From the NCBI GenBank assembly GCA_018713145.1, contig DVFP01000001.1:1-64000 (forward strand): a stretch of DNA of 64,000 nt, in the 5' to 3' direction. Numbering within the stretch: position 1 is the stretch's first letter; every line of letters begins with the position of its first letter. This stretch comes from Candidatus Scybalocola faecavium (GTDB lineage: Bacteria > Bacillota > Clostridia > Lachnospirales > Lachnospiraceae). Below, one piece after another: positions 36,658-44,277 of this stretch. Position numbers and translations under genes: made by a program. The notes below the pieces were generated by a model. It saw only the letters and a program-made list of their open reading frames with translations, had not been told where the DNA came from and did not search any database.

Positions 36658-37598
36658 GACTGCCCTCCTTCCAGACGGATCCGGGGATCCAGGAACCGGT
36701 AAGAAATATCTGTGATCAGGTTCACACACACATAGATCACTGCCATCCACATGACATAAGCCTGGATCATGGGATAATCCCGCATATTAATAGCATCCAC
36801 TGCCAGCTTTCCCACCCCGTCCCACATAAAAATCGACTCTACAATAGCGGTTCCTCCTAAAAGACTCCCTATGGATAAGGTCATTAATGTAATAATACTC
36901 ACCATGGCTGCCCGGATCACGCTTTTAAAAAGGATCACTGAAAAAGGGACGCCCCGGGCCCTGGCCCCGGTCACATAGTCTTTTCCCAGCTCATCCAGGA
37001 TCGCGGCCCGCACCTGGCGCAAATACCGGGCAGACATAGCTATAGCCAGAGTCAATGCCGGAAGCATGGCATTGATCAGGGTCACTTCTGTTGAAATCAC
37101 AGGAAATATGGGAAAACGGATGGCAAAAAAATACATAAGCAAAAGACCTGTAAAAAAATTAGGCAGGCTGTTGCCAAAAAAGCTGCCGATACGGATCAGA
37201 TAATCGCAAAACCGGTTTTGCCTCACTGCAGCCAGGATCCCTAAAGGCACTGAAATCACAACAGTGAACGCCATAGAAAGTACAGTAAGCACTAAAGTTG
37301 CCGGCAGCTTGGAGATAAATGTGGCAAATACATCCCTTCCGGAAATGTAGCTTGTCCCCATATCTCCACGTAAAAGATTTCCCAGCCAGACAAAATACTG
37401 GACCAAAAACGGCCGGTCCAGCCCAAGTTCGGCTCTGGCCGAATCGATCAGATCCTGAGAAACGATGACTCCGGTATTTTCCATCCGTGTAAGCACGGCA
37501 TCGCTTCCCGCCAAACGCATGAGAGCAAAGGACAGAAAGGTAATGGCCAGCAAAATAGGGATCAACTGGAGAAGCCGGCGGATCACATATTTTTTCAT
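36654..37598 (-). CDS. ABC importer permease (NikB/DppB type)
   Basis: A 314-residue permease starting KKYVIRRLLQLIPILLAITFLSF, the usual NikB/DppB beginning, with the external loop DRPFLVQYFVWLGNLLRGDMGTSY and EAA loop YVTGARARGVPFSVILFKSV. The ATG overlaps the stop of the methyltransferase gene before it (TGATG), so the methyltransferases and transporter are translationally coupled. Confidence 0.92.
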   Translation of the reverse strand: MKKYVIRRLLQLIPILLAITFLSFALMRLAGSDAVLTRMENTGVIVSQDLIDSARAELGLDRPFLVQYFVWLGNLLRGDMGTSYISGRDVFATFISKLPATLVLTVLSMAFTVVISVPLGILAAVRQNRFCDYLIRIGSFFGNSLPNFFTGLLLMYFFAIRFPIFPVISTEVTLINAMLPALTLAIAMSARYLRQVRAAILDELGKDYVTGARARGVPFSVILFKSVIRAAMVSIITLMTLSIGSLLGGTAIVESIFMWDGVGKLAVDAINMRDYPMIQAYVMWMAVIYVCVNLITDISYRFLDPRIRLEGGQS

Positions 37599-38386
37599 CA
37601 GGAAACCACCGATTTCACTGCCTGGATAAGAAACATGGGGGTTGATGCATTATTCACCCGCTCAGCAGTGGTCCACACCGTTTTCCATATATCTGTATCT
37701 GCCAGCACAGACATGCCAAAGCTTCCCAGTACCTTTTCATCCCACATAGGTCTTTCCTTGGCGGACAGAGGCGCCTTTCGGGCAATAGCCTCCATGGCTG
37801 CCACATCAGTGCCGGCAGTATCATCTTCCACCGCTGTCCTGGCTACATTTTCCCGGTCCTGCAAATGGCTGTCCATGGCTGTATCATCGTATAAATACCG
37901 ATACCAGTTGGCATCAAAATTTAAAAGAAGGCCGCCCGGTTTTAACACTCGGGTCCACTGTCGGTAGGCTTCTTTGGGGTCCGGAAGATTCCAGGTAAGA
38001 TTTCTTGAAACGATCACATCAAAAGTATCATCCGGGAAAGCCAGATCCATGGCATCCATTTTATAAAAAGAAATATCCTCTGCCACATCCCCTGCATTGC
38101 GGTACGCCTCTTTCAGCATATTTTCCGTGTAATCTACCGCAGTCACCGAAAATCCCATTTTTGTCAGTATAATGGCAAAAAAACCAGGTCCGGTACCAAT
38201 ATCCAGAACTTTGAGTTCTTCCGGCTGCTTTCCTTTATAGTGCTTCATGATCTGTTGAAAAAGCACCTGGCTCCACACTGTTTTCTGGTCAGAAGCTAAT
38301 TCCTGCTGATTTACATCCGAATATCCCGGCGCCCGTTTAGACCAGTAAGCAATATTTTCCCGGGCGTAATTTTTTAATTTTTCCAT
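37598..38386 (-). CDS. Class I SAM-dependent methyltransferase (second of a pair)
   Basis: A 262-residue methyltransferase with SAM-binding motif I VLDIGTGPGFFAIIL (near 60), motif II acidic VDYTENML, and DVIVSRNLTWNLPDPKEAY, then LKPGGLLLNFDANWYRY. It shares this last block closely with the preceding gene (DVIVSRNLTWALPHMDRAY, VLINFDGDYCRE), so the two are paralogues. The acceptor is unknown. It overlaps the permease gene by one base. TGGAGG precedes the start. Confidence 0.88.
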   Translation of the reverse strand: MEKLKNYARENIAYWSKRAPGYSDVNQQELASDQKTVWSQVLFQQIMKHYKGKQPEELKVLDIGTGPGFFAIILTKMGFSVTAVDYTENMLKEAYRNAGDVAEDISFYKMDAMDLAFPDDTFDVIVSRNLTWNLPDPKEAYRQWTRVLKPGGLLLNFDANWYRYLYDDTAMDSHLQDRENVARTAVEDDTAGTDVAAMEAIARKAPLSAKERPMWDEKVLGSFGMSVLADTDIWKTVWTTAERVNNASTPMFLIQAVKSVVS

Positions 38387-38403
38387 AAATCAAACCTCCA
38401 TTC

Positions 38404-39120
38404 TTATACATAAGCGGCAATAGTAAAAATCGGGGTCGGATTATAAAATTCATCCATTTCACCATAAATGTGAAACCAAACAGAGGTATCCACATGTATC
38501 CTGGAAAATCCTGCCCGCGCCAAAAGCTGACGGTCCCACTGGGGCCTTGGCTGCTGACTGTCTTTAAGCTCTTCTTTTAAATGCTCATACTCATCCATTA
38601 AATCCGGAGCAATATCCGTATGGGCGTGATGCGCCGGCAATACTCTGGGCTCCTTTTCCCGGCAGTAATCCCCGTCAAAATTAATCAGCACCCCATCCTT
38701 TTTTAAAAGCCGCCGCCACGCCTGGTAAGCCCGATCCATATGTGGCAGCGCCCATGTCAGGTTTCTTGAGACGATCACATCAAAGCTTCCCGGAGGGAAG
38801 TCCGGCATTTCCGCATCCATTACATAAAAGTCCGCGGGGATCCCAAGAGCCTTTGACATGCGCTGTGCTTCACGGATCATATCCGGCGTCAGATCAATGC
38901 CGGTGACATCATGGCCCTGATCTGCCAGCAAAAACGCAAAAAATCCGGTTCCGGTGCCTACATCTAAAATTTTCAGCTTCCGGTCCATAGGAATGTATTT
39001 TTTCATTTCATCCAACCACAATAAATGTTTATTTCCCTCTAATTCTTTTAAACGCAGGGCAGAAAAACTTTCTACCCTTTGAGACCAATAATCGGTCATC
39101 CGTTGTTTTAGTGCTTCCAT
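38404..39120 (-). CDS. Class I SAM-dependent methyltransferase (first gene of the importer operon)
   Basis: A 238-residue methyltransferase with motif I ILDVGTGTGFFAFLLADQG (near 50), GIDLTPDMIREA, and the R-N-L-T-W block shared with its neighbour. AGGAGG sits 9 nt before the start at 39120. It is first behind the structured leader at 39121-39345 and 17 bp before the second methyltransferase. Substrates could be a metal-chelating or peptide-like molecule taken up by the transporter (inference). Confidence 0.88.
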   Translation of the reverse strand: MEALKQRMTDYWSQRVESFSALRLKELEGNKHLLWLDEMKKYIPMDRKLKILDVGTGTGFFAFLLADQGHDVTGIDLTPDMIREAQRMSKALGIPADFYVMDAEMPDFPPGSFDVIVSRNLTWALPHMDRAYQAWRRLLKKDGVLINFDGDYCREKEPRVLPAHHAHTDIAPDLMDEYEHLKEELKDSQQPRPQWDRQLLARAGFSRIHVDTSVWFHIYGEMDEFYNPTPIFTIAAYV

Positions 39121-39387
39121 CCTGTTCGTCCTCCTGATCGATTATAAAAGAAAAAGCCTGTTGTATGCTGCCATCCTCGGCACATGCAACAGGCTTCAGC
39201 CCGTGGTTTATTCTGTTTAAAATGTATTAATTTAAAACACTGCCTTAAAACTTTAAAGCATTGTCTTAAATGATCACTGCTGTTATCTTTAAGAGCTTCA
39301 GCTCCCTGCCAGAGCTTCAGCCCTGACTTTGCAGGTCTTATTATAGCAAAGCATAAAAAAAATGCGAAGCCCCCCGGGGGGATATTT
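39121..39387 (-). promoter_or_regulatory. Structured 5' leader with terminator: candidate riboswitch or attenuator
   Basis: Promoter: TTCGCA (39363-39368), 17 bp, TATAAT (39340-39345). The RNA of about 210 nt contains three UGAA-loop mini-hairpins with a common core (minus of 39312-39323, 39293-39304, 39191-39202), two 20-nt repeats at 21-nt spacing (39231-39250 and 39252-39271), then a 14-bp terminator stem 39183-39196/39154-39167 followed by UUUUUCUUUU. The third mini-hairpin overlaps the terminator's 5' arm, so the two are mutually exclusive. It matches no riboswitch consensus I know. The 39373-39388 end also holds the GC-rich terminator of the upstream peptidase gene. Confidence 0.7.
39142..39196 (-). 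terminator. Intrinsic terminator inside the methyltransferase-operon leader
   Basis: The minus-strand stem AAGCCTGTTGCATG pairs with CATACAACAGGCTT (one G-U) and is followed by TTTTTCTTTT, about 15 nt before the AGGAGG of the first gene. Confidence 0.85.
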
Positions 39388-40215
39388 TTAAAAACTATAT
39401 TTCTTCCCTATAATGATGGCCTTGGCATCCTCCCCATGACCGATTTCCAGTGTCCTGGCCACCGGGACCTGATCTCCCCCATACATTTTTACAAGAGTCT
39501 CTATATCCGGCTGGCACAAAGAACCATCCATAACGGAAAATGTCCCAAGCAGGATACCGCTGACCTGTTCAAAAGCCCCAAGCTGCTTCAACTGATTTAA
39601 ATAGGTCACCATTTGAGGTACTTCTCCGCCCAGGGCCTCCAGCAAAAGGATCCGGCCGGTCAGCTGGGGAAAGTACCGGGTTCCTGCCAGTTTTAAAAAG
39701 CAGCGGATATTTCCCCCTACCACAATGCCGTCCATAGACGTTCCCCGGATCATTTTGTAATCCAAATGGAAAAGTTCCTTCCTGTCCATGTATCGCTGCT
39801 GCTGTATTTTCTCAAAAGATCCCGTAAGATTGCGGATCTGATACAGCACAGATGCTTTTCCGGTCATGGTATATATGGCATTGATCACTGTGGTCAGATC
39901 GCTATAGCCCCAAAAGGTTGCCGGACTTTCCCGGATCACCTCATAGTCCAGATCATCTAAAACCTCATTGGCCATATCCCCGCCGGAAATATCGTAAATT
40001 TCCCTTATTTCCGGATCCCTGTACATATCCATCAGCGCCCGGGCCCGCTCCTGACCGGTCCCTGAAAATGGCCCGTTTTTTCCATAAATATACGGACTTT
40101 GGACCACCTGGCACCCGGACTTTTCAAGGACCTCTGTAAGCCGGCGGATTCCCGGTCCGGCCTCCGGCCTGATCCCATTGGAACAGGCAACCATTCCTGC
40201 TTTTATTATACTCAT
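39388..40215 (-). CDS. S66-family peptidase (LD-carboxypeptidase/MccF-like)
   Basis: A 275-residue serine peptidase. The nucleophile is in FWGYSDLTTVI (near 110), the acidic residue in LLLEALGGEVPQ (near 195) and the histidine in LEIGHGEDAKAI (near 258). The family either trims murein tetrapeptides in the cytosol or, in MccF relatives, cleaves peptide-nucleotide antibiotics. GGGAGG is 6 nt before the start. It is followed by a GC-rich hairpin and eight T's that overlap the promoter of the methyltransferase operon. Confidence 0.88.
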   Translation of the reverse strand: MSIIKAGMVACSNGIRPEAGPGIRRLTEVLEKSGCQVVQSPYIYGKNGPFSGTGQERARALMDMYRDPEIREIYDISGGDMANEVLDDLDYEVIRESPATFWGYSDLTTVINAIYTMTGKASVLYQIRNLTGSFEKIQQQRYMDRKELFHLDYKMIRGTSMDGIVVGGNIRCFLKLAGTRYFPQLTGRILLLEALGGEVPQMVTYLNQLKQLGAFEQVSGILLGTFSVMDGSLCQPDIETLVKMYGGDQVPVARTLEIGHGEDAKAIIIGKKYSF

Positions 40216-40440
40216 CTTATTCCTCCCATTGTTTAATCATAAGGTAACCGTTCAGTAAACCAAACAGTTGCCTTGGATGAGGCATGGAACGCATTATTTC
40301 TTGACAATCCTTCCCGTGTTTCATAAAATGTAACTGTTCAGCCGTGCCATCCAGTCTCTGTCGCTGCTTGTGCAGCCTTTTAAAATGAACGGATGTGTGG
40401 CTGAATCGTTCCTATAAAATAGCCAAAGGAGGCGATTTTA
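40216..40440 (+). promoter_or_regulatory. csoR-fluC promoter and short repeats
   Basis: TTGACA (40301-40306), a 17-bp spacer and TAAAAT (40324-40329) form a near-perfect plus-strand promoter; the leader is about 105 nt. Three related motifs occur here: GGTAACCGTTCAG (about 40244), GTAACTGTTCAG right after the -10 (40331) and GGCTGAATCGTTCC (about 40400). They could be operators, but similar motifs also lie in unrelated places in the window. Confidence 0.7.
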
Positions 40441-40812
40441 TTGACCAATATCCATAAACACACCCCTAATCCGGATCATGATCAGAATCAGGAACATGTC
40501 CATGAACATATACATGTCCACGAACATGATCATATACATACTCACAACCATGAACACACTCAGACCCGGGCGGTGATTAACCGCCTGTCCAGGGCTATCG
40601 GCCATCTGGAATCGGTTAAGCGCATGGTGGAAAATGGACAGGACTGTTCTCAGGTCCTGATCCAGCTGGCAGCCGTCCGCTCTGCTCTGACAAACACAGG
40701 CAAGATCATTTTACAAGATCATATTGAACACTGTATCGTAGATGCGGTGGAAAATCAAGACCCTGTGCCTATTGAACAGTTAAAAAAGGCGATTGAACAG
40801 TTTATCAAATAA
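40441..40812 (+). CDS. CsoR/RcnR-family metal-sensing repressor with His-rich N-terminus
   Basis: The start is TTG at 40441, with AGGAGG 8 nt upstream. Residues 1-40 are extraordinarily histidine-rich (HEHIHVHEHDHIHTHNHEH), giving a likely metal-sequestering tail. The CsoR-fold core then follows (VINRLSRAIGHLESVKRMVENG, then DCSQVLIQLAAVRSAL). The predicted sensor residues are Cys in GQDCS and His plus Cys in QDHIEHC, the C-H-C pattern of Cu(I) sensors. RcnR-type nickel sensors have a different last ligand. It precedes fluC and may repress that operon. Confidence 0.88.
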   Translation: MTNIHKHTPNPDHDQNQEHVHEHIHVHEHDHIHTHNHEHTQTRAVINRLSRAIGHLESVKRMVENGQDCSQVLIQLAAVRSALTNTGKIILQDHIEHCIVDAVENQDPVPIEQLKKAIEQFIK

Positions 40813-40880
40813 ATGGCCCGGTCAAGGGGCACAAAATACTAAATTGTCCCACCAATGGGCACAAGATACGGAGGATATAT
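40813..40880 (+). repeat. Two GGGCACAARATAC boxes before fluC
   Basis: GGGCACAAAATAC (40827-40839) and GGGCACAAGATAC (40857-40869) are direct repeats 30 bp apart, and the second is part of an imperfect inverted repeat TTGTCCCA/TGGGCACAA. The fluC ribosome binding site GGAGG follows directly. The crcB-type fluoride riboswitch is not recognisable. Confidence 0.55.
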
Positions 40881-41252
40881 ATGCTGGAATGTCTTGTTGT
40901 AGGGATCGGGGGTTTTATAGGCTCTGTCTGCCGGTATGCCATCGGCCTGATCCCTCTTAGGGAAGGGACCATTTTCCCCATAAAAACCTTGATCATTAAC
41001 ATTCTCGGCTCCTTTTTAATCGGAGTCATCACCGGACTGGCCCTAAAAAACCCGTCCATAAATCCCAGACTTGTCCTTTTTATAAAAACAGGTATCTGCG
41101 GCGGATTTACCACATTTTCTTCCTTTGCCTTAGAAACCGGCGATCTGATCAAAAACGGCCACGGCGGACTGGCCGTGGCCTATGGATTCTTAAGCATGGT
41201 TCTTGGAGTAATTGCCGTATTGGCAGGAGAGGCGTTTACTCGGGCAAGTTAA
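40881..41252 (+). CDS. fluC: Fluoride ion exporter (FluC/CrcB)
   Basis: A 123-residue, four-helix protein. GGFIGSVCRYAIG (about 10-22), INILGSFLIGVITG (near 40) and the Na+-site region GICGGFTTFSSFALET (about 73-88) are diagnostic of the CrcB/Fluc dual-topology fluoride channels. GGAGG lies 6 nt before the ATG. Only one copy is present, so it would act as a homodimer unless a partner is elsewhere. It converges with the aldo/keto reductase gene, 2 bp away. Confidence 0.93.
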   Translation: MLECLVVGIGGFIGSVCRYAIGLIPLREGTIFPIKTLIINILGSFLIGVITGLALKNPSINPRLVLFIKTGICGGFTTFSSFALETGDLIKNGHGGLAVAYGFLSMVLGVIAVLAGEAFTRAS

Positions 41253-41254
41253 AA

Positions 41255-42349
41255 CTATTTTCCAAAGTATCCGGCAATGACTGACATCCGCTCCTGCTGC
41301 TTTACATGGAAAGGGCAGCGCCGGTCGCAGTGACCGCAGGAAAGGCAGTCTGATGCCTTGACCTGAAGATTTTCATAATGATTTTTCGCAAGAGGATCCC
41401 CTGCCAGAGAAAGATCATAGTATTTATTAATCAGACCTATATCAAGCCCTGCAGGACATGGCTGGCAGTGGTTGCAGTAGACACATTTTCCGTCAGATTC
41501 CGGCGGCGTAAAGCTGCCAATTACGGAATAATCTTTTTCTTCCTGGGAGGCGTCTAAAAATCCCAGGATCGTCTTTAAATCTTCCCGGTTTCTCACGCCC
41601 GGAAGCACAGTCAGGACGCCCGGCCGGTCCAGGGCGTAGGCCATGCACTGATACCGGGTCAGGGCATGACCAAAAGGCGATGTTTTTTCATCTAAAAGCT
41701 GGCCGCCGCTAAATGCTTTCATTACGGAAATCCCCACGCCTTCCGCTTCGCACCGGCGGTACAAAGCATGCCGCTCATCTCCGCTGCCAATAGCGTATTC
41801 CCCATGACGGTAATCATAGGCCGGATTAATACTGAACATAAGCATGTCCAAAATCTTCATATCCAGCACCTGATTTACCACAGATGGTGTATGAGAGGAC
41901 AGGCCTATGTGACGGATCACGCCCTGGGACTTAAGTTCTTCCATATATTTAATCGTCCCATGCTTGATCGCTGTATTCAGATCTGACATTTCATCCATGC
42001 AATGGATAAATCCAAAGTCAATATAATCGGTTTTCAGCGCCTTAAGCTGCCAGTCCACAGACTTTTTGATCACATCAAGATCTAACGTCCAGCCATAACT
42101 GCCGCTTTGGTAGTCTGCTCCAAAATGGACCTGAAAGTACACCTTATCCCGGCATCCTTCCACCGCCCGGCCATAGGCGGGAAATGGGGTGGCATCTCCC
42201 GCGGCCATGTCAAAATAATTGATTCCGTTTTCTATAGCCATTTCTACAGTTTTTTCAGTTTCCGTCTCTCCTTCAGCTCCCAGAGAGCTGTTTCCCAAAC
42301 CAATGATACTGATCTGCTCTTCACCATGAGGTAATTTTCTATATTTCAT
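41255..42349 (-). CDS. Aldo/keto reductase with C-terminal 4Fe-4S ferredoxin domain
   Basis: A 364-residue enzyme. The N-terminal AKR barrel (HGEEQISIIGLGNSSLG, YFDMAAGD, YIDFGFIHCMDEMS) ends near residue 275. A ferredoxin-like tail follows, with two cysteine clusters CVYCNHCQPCP and CLSCGHCDRRCP that bind iron-sulfur centres. The usual AKR Tyr/Lys positions are hard to place, as in other iron-sulfur AKR relatives. It is a cytosolic oxidoreductase of unknown substrate. AAAGG is 8 nt before the start. Confidence 0.88.
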   Translation of the reverse strand: MKYRKLPHGEEQISIIGLGNSSLGAEGETETEKTVEMAIENGINYFDMAAGDATPFPAYGRAVEGCRDKVYFQVHFGADYQSGSYGWTLDLDVIKKSVDWQLKALKTDYIDFGFIHCMDEMSDLNTAIKHGTIKYMEELKSQGVIRHIGLSSHTPSVVNQVLDMKILDMLMFSINPAYDYRHGEYAIGSGDERHALYRRCEAEGVGISVMKAFSGGQLLDEKTSPFGHALTRYQCMAYALDRPGVLTVLPGVRNREDLKTILGFLDASQEEKDYSVIGSFTPPESDGKCVYCNHCQPCPAGLDIGLINKYYDLSLAGDPLAKNHYENLQVKASDCLSCGHCDRRCPFHVKQQERMSVIAGYFGK

Positions 42350-42407
42350 TGTTGATACCTTTCCGCTGCTATGGCAGCCGGTTTACACCGTTTTTCCTAT
42401 ATGTGAT

Positions 42408-42480
42408 GCCCAGGCATCCGCCATGTTTTTGCTCAGGCAAACGCCACAGCTTACGCCCAGGCATCCGCCACATTTTACGC
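42408..42480. repeat. Three degenerate ~22-bp tandem repeats after DUF3737
   Basis: On the plus strand GCCCAGGCATCCGCCA (about 42410), GCTCAGGCAAACGCCA (about 42431) and GCCCAGGCATCCGCCA (about 42455) follow one another. The last copy reaches the DUF3737 stop codon. In the protein frame, stop codons interrupt every repeat, so this is not coding extension. Confidence 0.6.
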
Positions 42481-43365
42481 ACAAGCACATGCCTTTTTGC
42501 AGCTTTTGGGGTCTGTCTTGCCGCTATCTTGAGGCAGGATTTCCACAACGCCATCCGCTCCGTCAATATCCCGGATGATCTCATCCACCTGAGGCACTGT
42601 AATATGCCCTTTCAGCGGGTTTTTAATGCTTAACATCGGTGTGGTAACGGTTGCTTCCACCTCAGACCGCTCAAAAGCCAGATCTGTATCGATCATCTCA
42701 CAATTGATCAGCTTAAGGTTCTTGCAGTAACACAGGGGCTGCGTGCCAATGATCCGGCAGTTTTCAAAGGTTACATTTTCACAATACCATGCCAGGTATT
42801 CCCCTTTAACAACGCTGTTTCTTACAACAATATTTTTCGCGTGCCAAAATGCATCCTTTGTATCAAACTGACAGTTTTCAAACACAGAATTCTCAATGTA
42901 CTGGAAGGAATACTTGCCCTTCATGCTTACATTTTTAAAATGAAGATTTGTGGAGCGCATCATAAAATACTCGCTTTCCGCCGTGGAATCCTCCATGGAA
43001 ATAGTGTGGACAGACCAGCCAAATTCCGGGGAAATAATATCACAGTTTTTCATTGTCACATCGCTGCACTCTCTTAATGCCTTGATTCCGTGAAGTTTTG
43101 TTCCGGAAATCTCAATATGGTCGGAATACCACAAAGCTGCCCGGCACAAAGGCGTCATCTCACTGTCTGTAATTTTAAGGCCATGGTCATGCCAGAATGG
43201 ATAGCGGAGATTAAAGAAGCTGTCCTCCACCTGGACATTTTTACATTCCTTAAATGCGCTCTCCCCATCGGCAGGGCCGTCAAAAGAACATTTTTGTACT
43301 AAAATATCGCTGCTCCCATAAAGGGCACGTTCTTCGTCAAAAGTTTGATTTACAATCGTTGTCAT
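42475..43365 (-). CDS. DUF3737 family right-handed beta-helix protein
   Basis: A 296-residue protein made of beta-helix coils: repeated short units such as NVQVEDSFFNLRYPFWHDH, DVTMKNCDII, NVTFENCRIIG and NLKLINCEMIDTD. The N-terminal NQTFDEERALYGSSDILVQKC and the whole order match DUF3737, a pectate-lyase-like fold with no proven activity. There is no signal peptide. The C-terminus is Cys/Lys/Ala-rich (KSCKKACACA). GGAGG lies before the start. Confidence 0.88.
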   Translation of the reverse strand: MTTIVNQTFDEERALYGSSDILVQKCSFDGPADGESAFKECKNVQVEDSFFNLRYPFWHDHGLKITDSEMTPLCRAALWYSDHIEISGTKLHGIKALRECSDVTMKNCDIISPEFGWSVHTISMEDSTAESEYFMMRSTNLHFKNVSMKGKYSFQYIENSVFENCQFDTKDAFWHAKNIVVRNSVVKGEYLAWYCENVTFENCRIIGTQPLCYCKNLKLINCEMIDTDLAFERSEVEATVTTPMLSIKNPLKGHITVPQVDEIIRDIDGADGVVEILPQDSGKTDPKSCKKACACA

Positions 43366-43422
43366 AATGATTCCTCCTACTAATTTCTATTCTTGATGGT
43401 AACAGTTTGGTCTGACAAACGG

Positions 43423-43656
43423 CTACTTTTGATCTTCTTTTTGCATTTGGTATACAAGATAATCCAGACAGTCAATACGCTTTTCTTCCGCATGGACCCG
43501 GTCAAGCAGCTGCCTGCGATGGCTTGCCAGGAGCTTCATCTGCTCCCCGGTCTTGCCCTCTTCCCCAAGAGAGAGGAACTTTTCCACACATTTGCAGCCA
43601 CAGCCGGCATCTTTAAGATTCTGGATCAGAGCTTCTCTTGATCTGCCATCGGACAT
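43423..43656 (-). CDS. Small MerR-like helper protein
   Basis: A 77-residue protein with the sensor-like front (LIQNLKDAGCGCKCVEKFLSL) and coiled tail (KLLASHRRQLLDRVHAEEKRIDCLDYLVYQM) seen in short MerR relatives; the DNA-binding wing is missing. The tail resembles the protein at 31080-31430. The ATG at 43656 has AGGAGG 7 nt upstream. It lies 57 bp upstream of DUF3737 in the same direction. The CGCKC cluster might bind metal or be redox-active. Confidence 0.65.
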   Translation of the reverse strand: MSDGRSREALIQNLKDAGCGCKCVEKFLSLGEEGKTGEQMKLLASHRRQLLDRVHAEEKRIDCLDYLVYQMQKEDQK

Positions 43657-43791
43657 ACTCACTCCTCCTGTTCTGATAAAAGTATATGCCTCTTATGAGA
43701 AAATAGCAAATACTTATATTTTATCGACAGGCATAACTAAAACGTATGGAGATGCCGCAGGCAGTTACCAACAGTTACCAGCCGGCAAAAA

Positions 43792-44277
43792 TCACTGCTT
43801 TTCCACAGCCATCTCTATACATTTCCAGTCCTCACCTAAGATATGATAAGATTCGTCTTTATTGGAAATCATCTCTTTAAATCCGGCAGCCTTATAACAG
43901 TTATATGCCTTTGTATTATTCTCAAATACCCCCAGGGATGCTTTATTAGCTCCATATATTTCAAATACAAATTTTAAGCCCATCCGGAGCATCGCCTTGC
44001 CATACCCTTTTCCTCGTTTGCTAGGATCAACAATAACAAATCCAAAACGTAATTCATCTAAAGAATCTCCCGGATTCCTGAGGGTAAAAAATCCCACCAT
44101 ACCACTCTCGTCAAAGGCTGTAAATGGCATAAGCTTTTCAACAAAACTAAAATCCGCTTCTTTTATTGGATACTCTCCAAGTCTGCCTGCTGTCCATTGG
44201 TAAAATGACTTTTCATCCTGACACCAGGACAGAATCCTATTTGTGTCTTCCTTTTTATATGGTCTTAATCGGATCAT
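43792..44277 (-). CDS. GNAT N-acetyltransferase
   Basis: A 161-residue acetyltransferase: LRPYKKEDTNRILSWCQDE at the start, FVIVDPSKRGKGYGKAMLRMGL as acetyl-CoA loop (about 84-105), and ASLGVFENNTKAYNCYKAAGFKE. GGGAGG lies before the start. It is overlapped by 4 bp with a small ORF upstream. Substrate unknown. Confidence 0.88.
   Translation of the reverse strand: MIRLRPYKKEDTNRILSWCQDEKSFYQWTAGRLGEYPIKEADFSFVEKLMPFTAFDESGMVGFFTLRNPGDSLDELRFGFVIVDPSKRGKGYGKAMLRMGLKFVFEIYGANKASLGVFENNTKAYNCYKAAGFKEMISNKDESYHILGEDWKCIEMAVEKQ

Noticed and set aside
40813-40880. Possible fluoride riboswitch before fluC
   Set aside because: The 68-bp gap lacks the conserved crcB-motif elements I know and is short for the full aptamer plus expression platform.
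42369-42584. Minus-strand frame overlapping the DUF3737 end
   Set aside because: It is a shadow of the repeats and the DUF3737 coding region, with no ribosome binding site.
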